From Flavobacteriales bacterium (GTDB taxonomy: Bacteria; Bacteroidota; Bacteroidia; Flavobacteriales_D; Sanyastnellaceae), in contig CANFLZ010000009.1 of NCBI GenBank assembly GCA_947448135.1, positions 1 through 64,000 on the forward strand: a DNA stretch of 64,000 nt, written 5' to 3'. The notes under the pieces were generated by a model. The model searched no databases, had not been told where the DNA came from, and saw only the letters and a program-made list of their open reading frames with translations. Both the position numbers and the translations under genes were made by a program. Below, piece after piece: positions 25,995 through 35,924 of the stretch. Position 1 is the first letter of the stretch; every line of letters begins with the position of its first letter.

Positions 25995-26492
25995 TTATGG
26001 TGTACTAAAAGTCAAATTATAATCCTCGGAAAAATCGACTTGATCTTCCTCCATCGCCTGATTTAATCTACTCTTTAGTGTCTCAATATTGCTGTTGATT
26101 TGCTTCATTTCTAAACGATCTTGCTGCTGCGTTCGAATAAACATAAGCTTGAACAGTTTGCTTTTGCTTTGGTATAACGGGAGCAGACTATCGTTCACCC
26201 CTCGCAACCACTGCTTCGTCTGGACAATGAAAGTAGAATCTCCATCAATGGGAGAAAGCGTATCCAAAACTTGGTAAAATCTTTTTGCCAGCAATTGAAC
26301 AGAATCTTCTTTCTCGGACAAAACACGAAAACTCGAGGTATCTGAAAATCCAATATCCCATCGATTGTAGACAGATACCAATTCATGTTGATGCACCATG
26401 ATTTGATTGCTCAGCCATTGTCCCTTCCGCGGGTCTCCAGAACAAGCTTGCAGCACAGCAAAGGTTATCCAACACCAAAATAATCTTTTCAT
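25995..26492 (-). CDS. Small lipoprotein of unknown function
   Basis: A 165-residue predicted lipoprotein: MKRLFWCWITFAVLQACSG gives a signal with the lipobox LQAC. The mature part is mainly helical and polar, with a coiled-coil-like C-terminal stretch (LEMKQINSNIETLKSRLNQ). I do not recognise the family. The frame stays open to 26714, but ATG 26492 supplies the signal and is preceded by a -7 box only 5 nt away. It is divergent from truB. Confidence 0.65.
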   Translation of the reverse strand: MKRLFWCWITFAVLQACSGDPRKGQWLSNQIMVHQHELVSVYNRWDIGFSDTSSFRVLSEKEDSVQLLAKRFYQVLDTLSPIDGDSTFIVQTKQWLRGVNDSLLPLYQSKSKLFKLMFIRTQQQDRLEMKQINSNIETLKSRLNQAMEEDQVDFSEDYNLTFSTP

Positions 26493-26497
26493 TGACA

Positions 26498-26505
26498 CGA
26501 AAATA
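26498..26505 (-). promoter_or_regulatory. -7 box (TATTTTCG) abutting lipoprotein start
   Basis: A TAnnTTCG match on the minus strand, 5 nt before the ATG at 26492. It implies a leaderless mRNA and supports that start. Confidence 0.5.
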
Positions 26506-26527
26506 ATCATGTTTGCTAGAGAATACG

Positions 26528-26535
26528 TAGCTTTG
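26528..26535 (+). promoter_or_regulatory. -7 box (TAGCTTTG) abutting truB start
   Basis: An exact TAnnTTTG match 8 nt before the TTG at 26544. It supports the TTG start and an mRNA with almost no leader. Confidence 0.55.
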
Positions 26536-26543
26536 AAACCGAT

Positions 26544-27284
26544 TTGAAAAAGCCTGAAACATATTTGGACCTCATCGAAGGATGGGTGCTTCTGGTGGAC
26601 AAGCCCATTACTTGGACCAGCTTTGATGTGGTGAATAAACTCAAGGGTCATCTCAAGGGTTTGAAAAAAGTTCAACCTGAGGAATGGCGTGATCGAAATG
26701 TAAAAATTGGCCATGCTGGCACATTGGATCCATTAGCCACAGGCCTTTTGGTGGTGTGCGTAGGGAAAAAAACCAAAGAGCTGGACCAACTCCAAACTGG
26801 TGTCAAAACGTACACAGGCACCATTCACATGGGACAAGTGACACCCAGCTATGATTTGGAAACAACACCTACTGGAAACTTTCGATTCGAGCAACTTGCT
26901 TTAGAAGACTACAAAAAAATAGCGGCTTCTTTTCTCGGAGAGCAATGGCAAACACCTCCCGTTTTCAGTGCCAAACAAATCAACGGAAAGCGCGCTTATG
27001 AGTTTGCTCGTGAGGGAATTGAAGTGGAGATGAAAAAATCGTTGATTGAGATTTTTGATTTTCAAATTACGCGTTGCCAACCGCCCGAAATTGATTTTGA
27101 CATTACGTGCAGCAAAGGCACCTATATCCGAACCATCGCTCATGAATTTGGACAACGACTCAACAGTGGTTCTTATCTCCAATCTTTGCGCAGAACCAAA
27201 AGCCTTCCTTTTGATGTAAAAGATGCCATTTCTGTAGAAGAATGGTGCGATTTTTTCTGGAAATGGAAGAATAATGAAAAATAA
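26544..27284 (+). CDS. truB: tRNA pseudouridine(55) synthase
   Basis: A 246-residue TruB with GWVLLVDKPITWTSFDVVNK at the N-terminus, the catalytic motif GHAGTLDPLATGLLVVCVG (Asp in LDPLA), FSAKQINGKRAYEFAR and CSKGTYIRTIAHE. It converts U55 of tRNAs to pseudouridine. There is no ATG near the start; TTG 26544 fits both the conserved N-terminus and the promoter position. It is followed by queA after 99 nt with its own -7 box. In many Bacteroidota it is preceded by uppP, which here sits at 46894. Confidence 0.95.
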   Translation: MKKPETYLDLIEGWVLLVDKPITWTSFDVVNKLKGHLKGLKKVQPEEWRDRNVKIGHAGTLDPLATGLLVVCVGKKTKELDQLQTGVKTYTGTIHMGQVTPSYDLETTPTGNFRFEQLALEDYKKIAASFLGEQWQTPPVFSAKQINGKRAYEFAREGIEVEMKKSLIEIFDFQITRCQPPEIDFDITCSKGTYIRTIAHEFGQRLNSGSYLQSLRRTKSLPFDVKDAISVEEWCDFFWKWKNNEK

Positions 27285-27341
27285 TTCGCTGTAATTCAGT
27301 TGGTTAACCCCAGCCCTCTTTACAACGGCTTCAGAAAGTTG

Positions 27342-27349
27342 TACATTCG
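27342..27349 (+). promoter_or_regulatory. -7 box (TACATTCG) for queA
   Basis: A TAnnTTCG match 34 nt upstream of the queA ATG in the truB-queA gap. Confidence 0.45.
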
Positions 27350-27383
27350 CGCTCCTTTTATAAATTAATTAATTGATTGTCAA

Positions 27384-28436
27384 ATGAAACTCGGCCAATT
27401 TCGCTATAAAGTACCAGAAGAATTAATCGCTCAATATCCTGCTCATCATCGTGATGAATCTAGATTGATGGTTGTTCACAAAAAATCTGGAAAGATTGAA
27501 CACAAGATGTTCAAAGACCTTTTGAATTACTTCGAAGAAGGTGATGTTTTGGTGAACAACAATACCCGTGTTTTCCCTGCTCGTATGTACGGCAACAAAG
27601 AGAAAACAGGTTCTATGATTGAGGTTTTCTTGTTGCGTGAATTAAATGCTCAAAATTTCCTTTGGGATACAGTGGTTGACCCTGCTCGTAAAATCAGAAT
27701 CGGAAACAAATTGTATTTTGGAGAAAATGATGAGTTGGTTGCCGAAGTAATTGACAATACCACATCTCGCGGAAGAACATTGCGTTTCTTGTTTGACGGA
27801 ACACATGAAGAGTTCAAAGCTTTGATTTATCGTTTGGGAGAGACACCGCTTCCACGTTACATCAATCGTCCAATTGAGCCCGATGACGAGTTTCATTATC
27901 AAACTATTTTTGCAAAACACGAAGGTGCTGTTGCCGCTCCAACGGCTGGATTGCACTTCTCTCGTGAATTGTGCAAGCGTTTAGAGATCAAAGGTATCAA
28001 CATGGCAGAACTGACGCTGCACATCGGTATCGGAACTTTCCGTACTGTTGAAGTGGAAGATTTGACCAAACACAAAACGGATAGTGAGCAGTTGATTATT
28101 CCTGAAGAAACCGCTCGATTGGTGAACGAAGCCAAAATCAAAGGAAACAGAATTTGTGCTGTTGGTTCTACTGTTGCGAGAGCATTTGAGTGCAGTTTAA
28201 GCACGGATCAATTATTGAAACCTTTCGATGGTTGGGCAAGTAAATTCATTTTTCCCCCTTATGATTTTGTCATTGCAGACAGCTTGATCACCAATTTTCA
28301 TGAGCCTGAAAGTGTTTTGTTGATGCAAACAACGGCTTTCGGAGGACATGATTTGATCATGCATGCATACAACGAAGCTGTGAAAGAAAAATACCGCTTC
28401 TTCTGCTATGGAGACGCGATGTTGATCTTAGGCTAA
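27384..28436 (+). CDS. queA: S-adenosylmethionine:tRNA ribosyltransferase-isomerase
   Basis: A 350-residue QueA of normal length. Motifs include [61 protein letters not shown] and [11 protein letters not shown]. It transfers and isomerises the ribosyl group of SAM onto 7-aminomethyl-7-deazaguanine in tRNA, giving epoxyqueuosine. The radical SAM gene starts 4 nt after its stop, which suggests cotranscription. Confidence 0.97.
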   Translation: MKLGQFRYKVPEELIAQYPAHHRDESRLMVVHKKSGKIEHKMFKDLLNYFEEGDVLVNNNTRVFPARMYGNKEKTGSMIEVFLLRELNAQNFLWDTVVDPARKIRIGNKLYFGENDELVAEVIDNTTSRGRTLRFLFDGTHEEFKALIYRLGETPLPRYINRPIEPDDEFHYQTIFAKHEGAVAAPTAGLHFSRELCKRLEIKGINMAELTLHIGIGTFRTVEVEDLTKHKTDSEQLIIPEETARLVNEAKIKGNRICAVGSTVARAFECSLSTDQLLKPFDGWASKFIFPPYDFVIADSLITNFHEPESVLLMQTTAFGGHDLIMHAYNEAVKEKYRFFCYGDAMLILG

Positions 28437-28440
28437 GGCT

Positions 28441-30621
28441 GTGACCAAGACTTTATTATTCATTCCACCATTAACCCAGCTGAATACGCCGTACCCCGCG
28501 ACGGCTTATTTAACTGGGTTTTTACGTCAACAAGGGCTTGTTTCCCGTCAGGCCGATTTGGGTTTAGACCTCGTTTTAAAGATGTTCAACCGGGCGGGTT
28601 TAACGCTCATTTTTGATGAAATTGAGACGGGTAATTTTGATTTAAACCCGTCACTTTTGAGTGTTTTTCAAAATCGACATTTGTACCAAAATACAATTGA
28701 ATCGGTTATTTCCTTTTTACAAAATAAAAACTACACCCTTGGCTACCGCATAGCCAAAGGACAATACTTGCCGCAAGGATCTCGCTTTGAACAAATCAAA
28801 GATTTGGAGTGGTTTTTCGGAAACATCGGCGTTCAGGATACCGCTCGATACAAGTGCACAATGTACTTGGAAGATCTTTCCGATTTGATTCAGGCTACCA
28901 TTGGACCTCAGTTTGGTTTTTCGAAATATGCTGAACGCATTTCAAGAACTGCTGTTTCTTTTGATCCGATCGAGGCTGAATTGAAAAAGGAAACTTGCTT
29001 TTTGGATCAATTGCTTCTCGATTGTGTTCAGCATTATTTTGATGAAGAGATCCCTGATTTCGTAGGATTTACAGTGCCTTTCGGGGGAAACCTCTATGGC
29101 GCATTGAAGGTGGGGCAATGGATTAAACAACATTATCCCCAAGTAAAAATCGCCATGGGCGGTGGCTATCCCAATACTGAGTTGCGGGAACTCTCAGATC
29201 CCAGAGTTTTTCAATACGTAGACTATATTACTCTTGATGACGGTGAGGGTCCCATTTTGAATTTGATTCAGAATATTGAGATTCCCGATGCTGAGAAAAA
29301 ATTCAAACGGACATTTCATCTTGTCGAAAATCAAGTTGTTTTTACAGACAACATCCTTGGCGGTGATTTTTCACACCAGCAAAAGCCTGCACCATCTTAC
29401 CAAGGGTTAAAATTAGATCAATATCTTTCTGTTATCGACATGCCCAATCCCATGCATCGCTTGTGGAATGACGGCCGGTGGAATAAGATGACAGTAGCCC
29501 ATGGCTGTTATTGGAAGAAATGCAGCTTCTGTGATATTCACTTGGACTATATTGGTCGATATGACAAAGCCACTGCAGAGCACTTGGTGAATCAAATGGA
29601 GGAGTTGATCGCAGAAACTGGAGAAACCGGTTTTCACTTTGTCGATGAGGCGGCGCCTCCAGCAGCCTTGAGAGACTTGGCCATTGAGATCATCAACAGA
29701 AAATTGCAAGTTTCTTGGTGGGCCAATATCCGTTTTGAAAAATCTTTTGATTCCGACCTCTGTCAACTTCTAGCAGCCTCCGGGTGTATCGCAGTAACCG
29801 GAGGTTTGGAGGTGGCCAGTCCGAGGATTCTTGCATTAATCGACAAAGGAATTACGGTTGATCAGGTAGCGCGGGTTGGCAAAGCATTTAGCGATGCGGG
29901 TATATTGGTGCATGCTTATTTGATGTACGGATTCCCCACACAAACCGCTCAAGAAACGATCGACTCTTTGGAGGTTGTTCGACAATTGTTCCAACACAAT
30001 CTATTGCATTCCGGTCACTGGCATCAGTTTGCGATGACCGTTCACAGCCCAGTGGGCAAGGATCCTGAAAAATATGGCGTCATCCGAACAGGTCCAGAAT
30101 TTAAAGGTTTTGCCAACAATGACTTATACCACGAGGATCCCAAAGGCGCACAGCACGAATTGTTCTCTGAAGGATTGAAGAAAGCATTATACAATTACAT
30201 GCATGGAATTGGCATCGACTTTCCATTGAAGAAGTTCTTTGGCTTCGCGATTCCCGAACCATTGGTGCCAAGGACCATGATTGAAAGAAGTCTAAAAGCC
30301 GCGCCCGTTGACGAAATGACAAAATTCGGTTATCGTTTTTGTCTTCTTGAGACACATTTGATTTTAAAAAAACAAAATGGCGGAAACAAAGAAGTGTATA
30401 TCAATGGTGCAAAGGGCAAAGAAATGATTGAAATTCCTATGCACGCAGCACAGTTCTTGGTGGATCATCAATCACAATTTCAATGGGATGCACAAAACGA
30501 TTGGAACTACAACACCACCATCGAGAAAATTGCCTCGTTGTGCAAAAAAACAACAGAAGAGTTGGTACAACAAAAATGGTGGAAGGCCTTTCGACGGTAT
30601 TTCATCGTCATCAAGGGTTAA
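28441..30621 (+). CDS. Cobalamin-binding-type radical SAM protein
   Basis: A 726-residue protein with a GTG start. The N-terminal part (about 1-290) is a B12-binding-like Rossmann region (LFIPPLTQLNTPYPATAYL, VGFTVPFGGNLYGALKVG, KIAMGGGYPNTELREL), but I do not see the DxHxxG cobalamin His motif clearly. The radical SAM core at about 340-570 has the cluster motif HGCYWKKCSFCD, spaced C-x4-C-x2-C rather than C-x3-C-x2-C. A C-terminal domain of about 130 residues follows. Reaction unknown. It lies 4 nt after queA, so a role near tRNA modification is possible but unproven. Confidence 0.82.
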   Translation: MTKTLLFIPPLTQLNTPYPATAYLTGFLRQQGLVSRQADLGLDLVLKMFNRAGLTLIFDEIETGNFDLNPSLLSVFQNRHLYQNTIESVISFLQNKNYTLGYRIAKGQYLPQGSRFEQIKDLEWFFGNIGVQDTARYKCTMYLEDLSDLIQATIGPQFGFSKYAERISRTAVSFDPIEAELKKETCFLDQLLLDCVQHYFDEEIPDFVGFTVPFGGNLYGALKVGQWIKQHYPQVKIAMGGGYPNTELRELSDPRVFQYVDYITLDDGEGPILNLIQNIEIPDAEKKFKRTFHLVENQVVFTDNILGGDFSHQQKPAPSYQGLKLDQYLSVIDMPNPMHRLWNDGRWNKMTVAHGCYWKKCSFCDIHLDYIGRYDKATAEHLVNQMEELIAETGETGFHFVDEAAPPAALRDLAIEIINRKLQVSWWANIRFEKSFDSDLCQLLAASGCIAVTGGLEVASPRILALIDKGITVDQVARVGKAFSDAGILVHAYLMYGFPTQTAQETIDSLEVVRQLFQHNLLHSGHWHQFAMTVHSPVGKDPEKYGVIRTGPEFKGFANNDLYHEDPKGAQHELFSEGLKKALYNYMHGIGIDFPLKKFFGFAIPEPLVPRTMIERSLKAAPVDEMTKFGYRFCLLETHLILKKQNGGNKEVYINGAKGKEMIEIPMHAAQFLVDHQSQFQWDAQNDWNYNTTIEKIASLCKKTTEELVQQKWWKAFRRYFIVIKG

Positions 30622-30632
30622 TTATTCTCACT

Positions 30633-32066
30633 TTACTTCGCTCTGAGTGCTGCGTATTTCAATCGGTATTCTTCTGATTTCTTGGGATTCAACCTTGGCG
30701 TACTTGCGCCGTAAAATCGGAAAAGCAGGTAATATCCACGAATGTCATCATGATCCATTTTGACCAATTTCTTACCCGCCATTTCTACCTTCTCCCAATC
30801 TTGCATTCGCTCATTGACCAATCCAAGTACCCACCAATAATCAGCGCACTTTAAAAAGGAATCTGGTATATTTTTCAAGATTTCATTTGCCCTCTCTAAA
30901 AATTCATTTCCTGAGTTGAAATTGGTTGCATGATGCAAGTAGAGTGCATAAGCCAAACTAAAATAGGGATATTGGACATACTTATCGCTCCACTCCTCAT
31001 ATTCAAGGATATCAAGCGAATTATACCCATATCCTCTATTGGCAGATTCAAAAGCAAATTGAGCAGCCTCTTCAATATGTCCGGTTAATTCTGCCAACCT
31101 CGCCATTTGAAACCACCCGCTACAATAGGAGGCCACTCCAATGGGCTCACCTTCCCAGGGCTCATTGCTTATCTCTTGCACGCGCTGCTTTCCGCTATAG
31201 AAAGCTTCTTCTCTTTTGTTGGTATACTGGGCTAAAAACATCCAATAATCCCATACATATTCCGGGGATTGCCTGATCAATACTTGGTAGCAGGAATCCG
31301 CTTTGTCGTAATCCTTAAATTGAATCGCTAAATCTTTGCCATGCATATTCAAGGAAAAATCCTTGGGATACTTTTTCAAGAGTTGGTAGCAATAGATGCG
31401 TGCAGCTTTCCACTCTTCCATTTCCTTGAGCAATATTAGACGCTCGGTAGAAAACATCATTCCCTCACTGTCGTTTCGAGCCATTCCAATCGCTTTGTCG
31501 ATATTGGCTTGGGCATTGTTCCATTCTTTTTTCCGACGCCACTTCATGGCTTCACCGAAATAATAAACAGGTGAATAATGCATTTGTCCAGAAATCGCCG
31601 AAGACCAAAAATTATTCTTCTCCCAAGTGGCTTTCGTATACCGTGTAATGCCGTACGATTTTGATGTCTCCTCCTGCAAAGGCCAATAGGGGTTGAGGTT
31701 CCAACTCCAATTGCCTTCAAAAAATTGAAGGCTATCAAATTGGGGAGTCCAACCCGCACCATTTTCAGGCGAGAGCTCTATTACATCCACCCGCATGGTT
31801 TTGTTGGATTGATAAAATTCCAGTCGAAAATGTTGCTCCCCTCGACTCAATTGCCAATATGCCGATGGGAAAAGAGAGAGTCCATTTTCTATTGAAATAA
31901 GATTAGAATAACTGACCCATGAAGGATTGCCGATATTTTCCAGTGAAAAAAACCGTGCAGAATCGGCTTGCATGCCCTTGAATTGAAGATGAGCCCCTCC
32001 GCCACCGCCGGGTTGACCCCGAGATTGAAAAGCCAATAAGATCAACCCAAAAATCAGCAACCTCAT
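30633..32066 (-). CDS. Secreted TPR-like protein of unknown function
   Basis: A 477-residue protein with a signal peptide (AFQSRGQ) followed by a glycine run. Residues about 30-180 are beta-rich without a recognised domain; about 175-470 consist of helical pairs typical of tetratricopeptide repeats (AMKWRRKKEWNNAQANIDKA, YDKADSCYQVLIRQSPEY, WWVLGLVNERMQDWEKVEMA). It is probably periplasmic. ATG 32066 was preferred to 32075. It follows the carboxylase gene by 12 nt and may be cotranscribed with it. Function cannot be inferred. Confidence 0.7.
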   Translation of the reverse strand: MRLLIFGLILLAFQSRGQPGGGGGAHLQFKGMQADSARFFSLENIGNPSWVSYSNLISIENGLSLFPSAYWQLSRGEQHFRLEFYQSNKTMRVDVIELSPENGAGWTPQFDSLQFFEGNWSWNLNPYWPLQEETSKSYGITRYTKATWEKNNFWSSAISGQMHYSPVYYFGEAMKWRRKKEWNNAQANIDKAIGMARNDSEGMMFSTERLILLKEMEEWKAARIYCYQLLKKYPKDFSLNMHGKDLAIQFKDYDKADSCYQVLIRQSPEYVWDYWMFLAQYTNKREEAFYSGKQRVQEISNEPWEGEPIGVASYCSGWFQMARLAELTGHIEEAAQFAFESANRGYGYNSLDILEYEEWSDKYVQYPYFSLAYALYLHHATNFNSGNEFLERANEILKNIPDSFLKCADYWWVLGLVNERMQDWEKVEMAGKKLVKMDHDDIRGYYLLFRFYGASTPRLNPKKSEEYRLKYAALRAK

Positions 32067-32078
32067 TGTAGTCAAAAA

Positions 32079-33620
32079 TTACAACGGAATATTGCCGTGT
32101 TTTTTCTTGATGGGCGCCTCTGCTTTGTTCTCCAACATCTCAAATGCACGAATCAACTTCTCACGAGTTTGCTCTGGAATAATCACTTCATCCACATAAC
32201 CGCGTTCAGCAGCACTATATGGATTGGCAAACAACTCGGCATATTCAGATTCCTTTTCTTTCCATTTTGCTTCGCGATCGGCCGCCTCAGAGATCTCCTT
32301 TTTGAAAATAATTTCAGCAGCTCCTTTGGCGCCCATCACCGCAATTTCTGCTGACGGCCAAGCAAAGTTCATGTCCGCGCCAATGTGCTTGGAGTTCATC
32401 ACATCATACGCGCCACCATAGGCTTTACGAGTAATCACCGTAACACGCGGCACCGTGGCCTCACTGAATGCGTACAACAACTTGGCTCCATTGGAAATAA
32501 TACCATTCCACTCTTGGTCGGTTCCGGGTAAAAATCCTGGAACATCCTCTAACACCAACAACGGAATATTGAATGCATCGCAAAAACGCACAAAACGCGC
32601 AGCCTTATTGCTGGATTTAATGTCCAATACGCCCGCCAAATAAGCAGGTTGATTGGCAACAACACCTATGCTTCTGCCCGCCAATCTTGCAAAACCCACA
32701 ATGATATTCTCTGCATAATCTTTATGAACCTCCATCCAAGATTCTGCATCGATAATTTCTTGAATTACCTCATGCATGTCATAAGGCTTCTGAGCGTTAT
32801 CAGGAACGATTTCGTTCAGCTTGGTGCGTTTTTCATTTCCCAATTGATATGGAATGCTGGGCGCATCCTCTTCACAATTGGAAGGCATATAAGACAACAA
32901 ATGTCTGATGTTTTGCAAACAAACCACATCGTTCTCTGCTGTGAAATGCGTCACCCCGCTTTTGGTGCTGTGTGTACTCGCGCCTCCCAAAGCTTCACTG
33001 CTCACTTCTTCATGGGTAACTGTTTTCACCACATTTGGACCCGTCACGAACATGTACGATGTGTTCTCGACCATCATAATAAAATCCGTCAATGCAGGGC
33101 TATAAACCGCACCACCAGCACAAGGACCCATGATCGCGCTGATCTGAGGTATGACGCCACTCGCTTGTACATTTTTATAGAAAATATCGGCATATCCGCC
33201 CAGAGAAACAACGCCCTCTTGAATTCGAGCCCCGCCACTGTCATTGATTCCAATCAAAGGAGCTCCGTTTTTCATAGCCAGATCCATCACTTTGCAAATC
33301 TTCTGCGCATGGGCTTCGGCCAATGATCCTCCCAAAACGGTAAAGTCTTGAGAAAAAACATACACCAAACGACCGTGTATTTTTCCATACCCTGTGATCA
33401 CTCCATCTCCCAGATATTTCTCTTGATCCAATCCAAAGTTGGTACTGCGGTGAGTAACCAACATACCAATCTCCTCAAAACTACCCTCGTCCAACAGTAC
33501 CGCTACGCGCTCTCTCGCTGTCAATTTTCCTTTTTGATGCTGTGACGCAATGCGTTTTTCTCCACCACCCAACAATGCTTGGGATTGAAGATTCTGAAGT
33601 CTATTTACCTTCTCGTTCAT
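32079..33620 (-). CDS. Acyl-CoA carboxylase carboxyltransferase (beta) subunit
   Basis: A 513-residue biotin-dependent carboxyltransferase of the propionyl-CoA carboxylase beta / methylmalonyl-CoA decarboxylase alpha type. Two crotonase-fold halves are evident: [19 protein letters not shown] and [14 protein letters not shown] in the first, [19 protein letters not shown] and [19 protein letters not shown] in the second. It transfers CO2 between carboxybiotin and an acyl-CoA. No biotin carboxylase or biotin carrier gene is adjacent, so the acyl-CoA and direction of the reaction are not fixed by context. A -7 box lies 4 nt upstream of the ATG. Confidence 0.92.
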   Translation of the reverse strand: MNEKVNRLQNLQSQALLGGGEKRIASQHQKGKLTARERVAVLLDEGSFEEIGMLVTHRSTNFGLDQEKYLGDGVITGYGKIHGRLVYVFSQDFTVLGGSLAEAHAQKICKVMDLAMKNGAPLIGINDSGGARIQEGVVSLGGYADIFYKNVQASGVIPQISAIMGPCAGGAVYSPALTDFIMMVENTSYMFVTGPNVVKTVTHEEVSSEALGGASTHSTKSGVTHFTAENDVVCLQNIRHLLSYMPSNCEEDAPSIPYQLGNEKRTKLNEIVPDNAQKPYDMHEVIQEIIDAESWMEVHKDYAENIIVGFARLAGRSIGVVANQPAYLAGVLDIKSSNKAARFVRFCDAFNIPLLVLEDVPGFLPGTDQEWNGIISNGAKLLYAFSEATVPRVTVITRKAYGGAYDVMNSKHIGADMNFAWPSAEIAVMGAKGAAEIIFKKEISEAADREAKWKEKESEYAELFANPYSAAERGYVDEVIIPEQTREKLIRAFEMLENKAEAPIKKKHGNIPL

Positions 33621-33624
33621 ATGG

Positions 33625-33632
33625 CGAAGATA
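33625..33632 (-). promoter_or_regulatory. -7 box (TATCTTCG) abutting carboxyltransferase start
   Basis: A TAnnTTCG match on the minus strand, 4 nt before the ATG at 33620, predicting a leaderless mRNA. Confidence 0.5.
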
Positions 33633-33648
33633 AAAAACTCACGCCCTG

Positions 33649-35238
33649 TTATTTCGATAAAAGTGATTGAGAATAGGGGTGTTTTGGATCACTGAAAACT
33701 TCCTCCGTCTCACCAGACTCAACTATTTTTCCTTTTTGCATAATCATGACACGATCGCACATGTAGCGAACAACGTGCAGGTCGTGAGAAATAAACAAAA
33801 ATGTAAGTCCCAATTCGGCCTTTAGCTGATTCAATAAATTCAGCACTTGTGCTTGCACAGAGACATCCAAGGCCGCAACGCTTTCGTCGCAAATAATGTA
33901 CTGGGGCTCTGCCGCTAAGGCCCTTGCGATAACGATACGCTGCCTTTGTCCTCCGGAAAACGCGTGCGGGTATTTGTTCAGACTTTCTTCTGGATCAGGC
34001 ATTCCCACTTTTTCCATCCATTGCAGTGCCTTTTGAAAACGTTCCTTTTCTGAGCCTCCAATCCCATGCACCCGCATGGGCTCCATGATTTGTTCCCCCA
34101 CTTTGATCTTCGGATTTAATGATGAAAATGGATCTTGAAATACCATTTGAACCCTCCTTCGCTCTGACTTCTTCATGCCGCGATTACTCGACAACCATGG
34201 ATTTTGCTGCCAAAAAACCTCCCCGGAAGTAATCGGAATCAATCCCATTAACATTCTAGAAAGCGTAGATTTTCCACAACCACTTTCCCCTATCAATCCC
34301 AAAGTTTCTCCTTGAAATAGATCAAAACTAACCTCGGAAACAGCTACAAAATCACCGAATTTTTTGGTGATGGCCTTTACTTGAAGCAACGATTCTCCGA
34401 CAACTGTTTCAGGTCGTGCATCTTGACCAAACGGATTTTGCAATGTGGGTAAGTAATACAACTTCGATTTTCCGTGAGGACGGCAATTCAACAATCCCTT
34501 TGTGTAGTCTTGCTGGGGATTTTCTATGACGGATTGCGCATCGCCTTGCTCAATGACAAGACCCCGCTGCATCACGATAATGTCGTCCGCTACCGACTTA
34601 ACCACGGCCAAGTCATGAGAAACAAATATCATCGCCATTTGACGATCCAACTGAATTTTTCGAAGTAAATCCAACACCGCTTGCTGAACAGAAACATCCA
34701 ATGCTGTTGTTGGCTCATCCGCTAATAAAATCTCTGGTTCGCAACTGATAGCCATGGCTATCATGACGCGCTGCCTTTGTCCCCCAGACATTTCATGGGG
34801 ATACTTGTCGATGGCTGTTTCAGGTGATGGAATTTGTACTTCATTCAACAACGCGATTACCCGCTGCCGAGCTTCCGATTGGGATAAATGTAAATGGTAG
34901 ACCAAGGCCTCGGTGATTTGCTCTCCTACACGCATCGCGGGATTGAGCGCACTCATTGGTTCTTGAAAAATCATCCCAATTTTTTTTCCTCGCCATTCTC
35001 TGATAACACTACTATTGGGATTCCATTGGCCCTCCTTGATAATCACTCCTGAGGGGTACTGAAATGATAAAGGGTTCAATTGCAATAGCGTCAAACAAGA
35101 CAGTGTTTTGCCACTTCCCGACTCTCCAACAATGGCCAAACATTTTCCGGGAAATAAATCGAAAGAAATTTCTTCGACCAAAACTTTCTCGGCCACCTCA
35201 ATACGTAAATTTTTTAAAGACAATATGGGTAATTCCAT
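33649..35238 (-). CDS. Double ABC ATPase of the oligopeptide/dipeptide type (DppD-DppF fusion)
   Basis: A 529-residue cytoplasmic ATPase with two complete nucleotide-binding domains. Domain 1 has GESGSGKT, MSGGQRQRVMIA and LADEPTTALD; domain 2 has GESGCGKS, FSGGQRQRIVIARAL and CDESVAALD. Each is followed by the oligopeptide-transporter linker ending in a short tail (PHGKSKLYYLP; PYSQSLLSK). In E. coli YejF has this fused form and works with YejABE. No permease or binding protein is adjacent. In the second domain the Walker B context reads CDESVAALD instead of ADEPTSALD. ATG 35238 begins the conserved LSLKNLRIEV; ATG 35262 is an alternative. Confidence 0.92.
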   Translation of the reverse strand: MELPILSLKNLRIEVAEKVLVEEISFDLFPGKCLAIVGESGSGKTLSCLTLLQLNPLSFQYPSGVIIKEGQWNPNSSVIREWRGKKIGMIFQEPMSALNPAMRVGEQITEALVYHLHLSQSEARQRVIALLNEVQIPSPETAIDKYPHEMSGGQRQRVMIAMAISCEPEILLADEPTTALDVSVQQAVLDLLRKIQLDRQMAMIFVSHDLAVVKSVADDIIVMQRGLVIEQGDAQSVIENPQQDYTKGLLNCRPHGKSKLYYLPTLQNPFGQDARPETVVGESLLQVKAITKKFGDFVAVSEVSFDLFQGETLGLIGESGCGKSTLSRMLMGLIPITSGEVFWQQNPWLSSNRGMKKSERRRVQMVFQDPFSSLNPKIKVGEQIMEPMRVHGIGGSEKERFQKALQWMEKVGMPDPEESLNKYPHAFSGGQRQRIVIARALAAEPQYIICDESVAALDVSVQAQVLNLLNQLKAELGLTFLFISHDLHVVRYMCDRVMIMQKGKIVESGETEEVFSDPKHPYSQSLLSK

Positions 35239-35384
35239 GCGGGCTAATTTGGTCAATAACAATTGAAGAGAATTGAAAAAACCATTTTTTTTTCATTCCC
35301 CAACGTGTGAATAAAGCTAATCACGATTAAACACTCTCAATCCGCTACTCCAAAAGGAGTATTTATGGGTGTCCGTTGTCAAAA

Positions 35385-35906
35385 ATGGAAGAAATCAGAA
35401 AAAAAATAATTACGTTTAAAAAAAAAACTATGAAAACAAAACTTCCCGCTATTGCATTCTTACTGCTCGCCATTGGCGCAATTTTTAAATCGGAACATTG
35501 GCCAGGAGCTAATATGCTTCTCCTATTGAGCGCATTGTCCATTGTCATTTCAACAGTAATGGAATTCACCGAGCTTGACCAAGATTCAAAAAACAGAGGC
35601 CTGCAAATCATTACGTCTGTCATGATTGTTGCGTGCTCAATAGGTGCCGTATTCAAGATTTTCCATTGGCCCGGTGCTGATTTCATTGTGAGCATCGCTA
35701 TGAATGTAACGGCACCAGCGGCAATAGTTTTTTTTCTATTCAGCAAATCCAGTTACAATCTTTCTCGCAATTTGGTTTCTGGAATTTTTTATCTCATGCT
35801 TCTTCTCATGGTCTTTTTTCCTGGAAATCCCATCGGAGAAAAAGCAAATCTATCGCATCAAGAAAATATACAGCATCAAAACGAAACCGATCCAGCATCG
35901 AATTAA
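35385..35906 (+). CDS. Membrane protein with two GldL-like FKxxHWPGA motifs
   Basis: A protein of 173 residues from ATG 35385 (158 from ATG 35430, also plausible). It has four to five hydrophobic helices and two copies of the motif FKxxHWPGA: IFKSEHWPGANMLL and VFKIFHWPGADFIV, each between two helices. I know this motif from GldL, the proton-conducting motor subunit of type IX secretion, where it occurs once. The C-terminal 30 residues are polar. It lacks the long cytoplasmic GldL tail and is not GldL itself. A terminator follows directly. Function unknown; an ion-linked membrane role is speculative. Confidence 0.65.
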   Translation: MEEIRKKIITFKKKTMKTKLPAIAFLLLAIGAIFKSEHWPGANMLLLLSALSIVISTVMEFTELDQDSKNRGLQIITSVMIVACSIGAVFKIFHWPGADFIVSIAMNVTAPAAIVFFLFSKSSYNLSRNLVSGIFYLMLLLMVFFPGNPIGEKANLSHQENIQHQNETDPASN

Positions 35907-35924
35907 CGTAAGTGTTTCTCAAAT

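Noticed and set aside
27289-27306. tRNA-like D-arm sequence (GTAATTCAGTTGGTTA) between truB and queA
   Set aside because: No acceptor stem, anticodon arm or TTCGA loop can be formed around it within the 99-nt gap.
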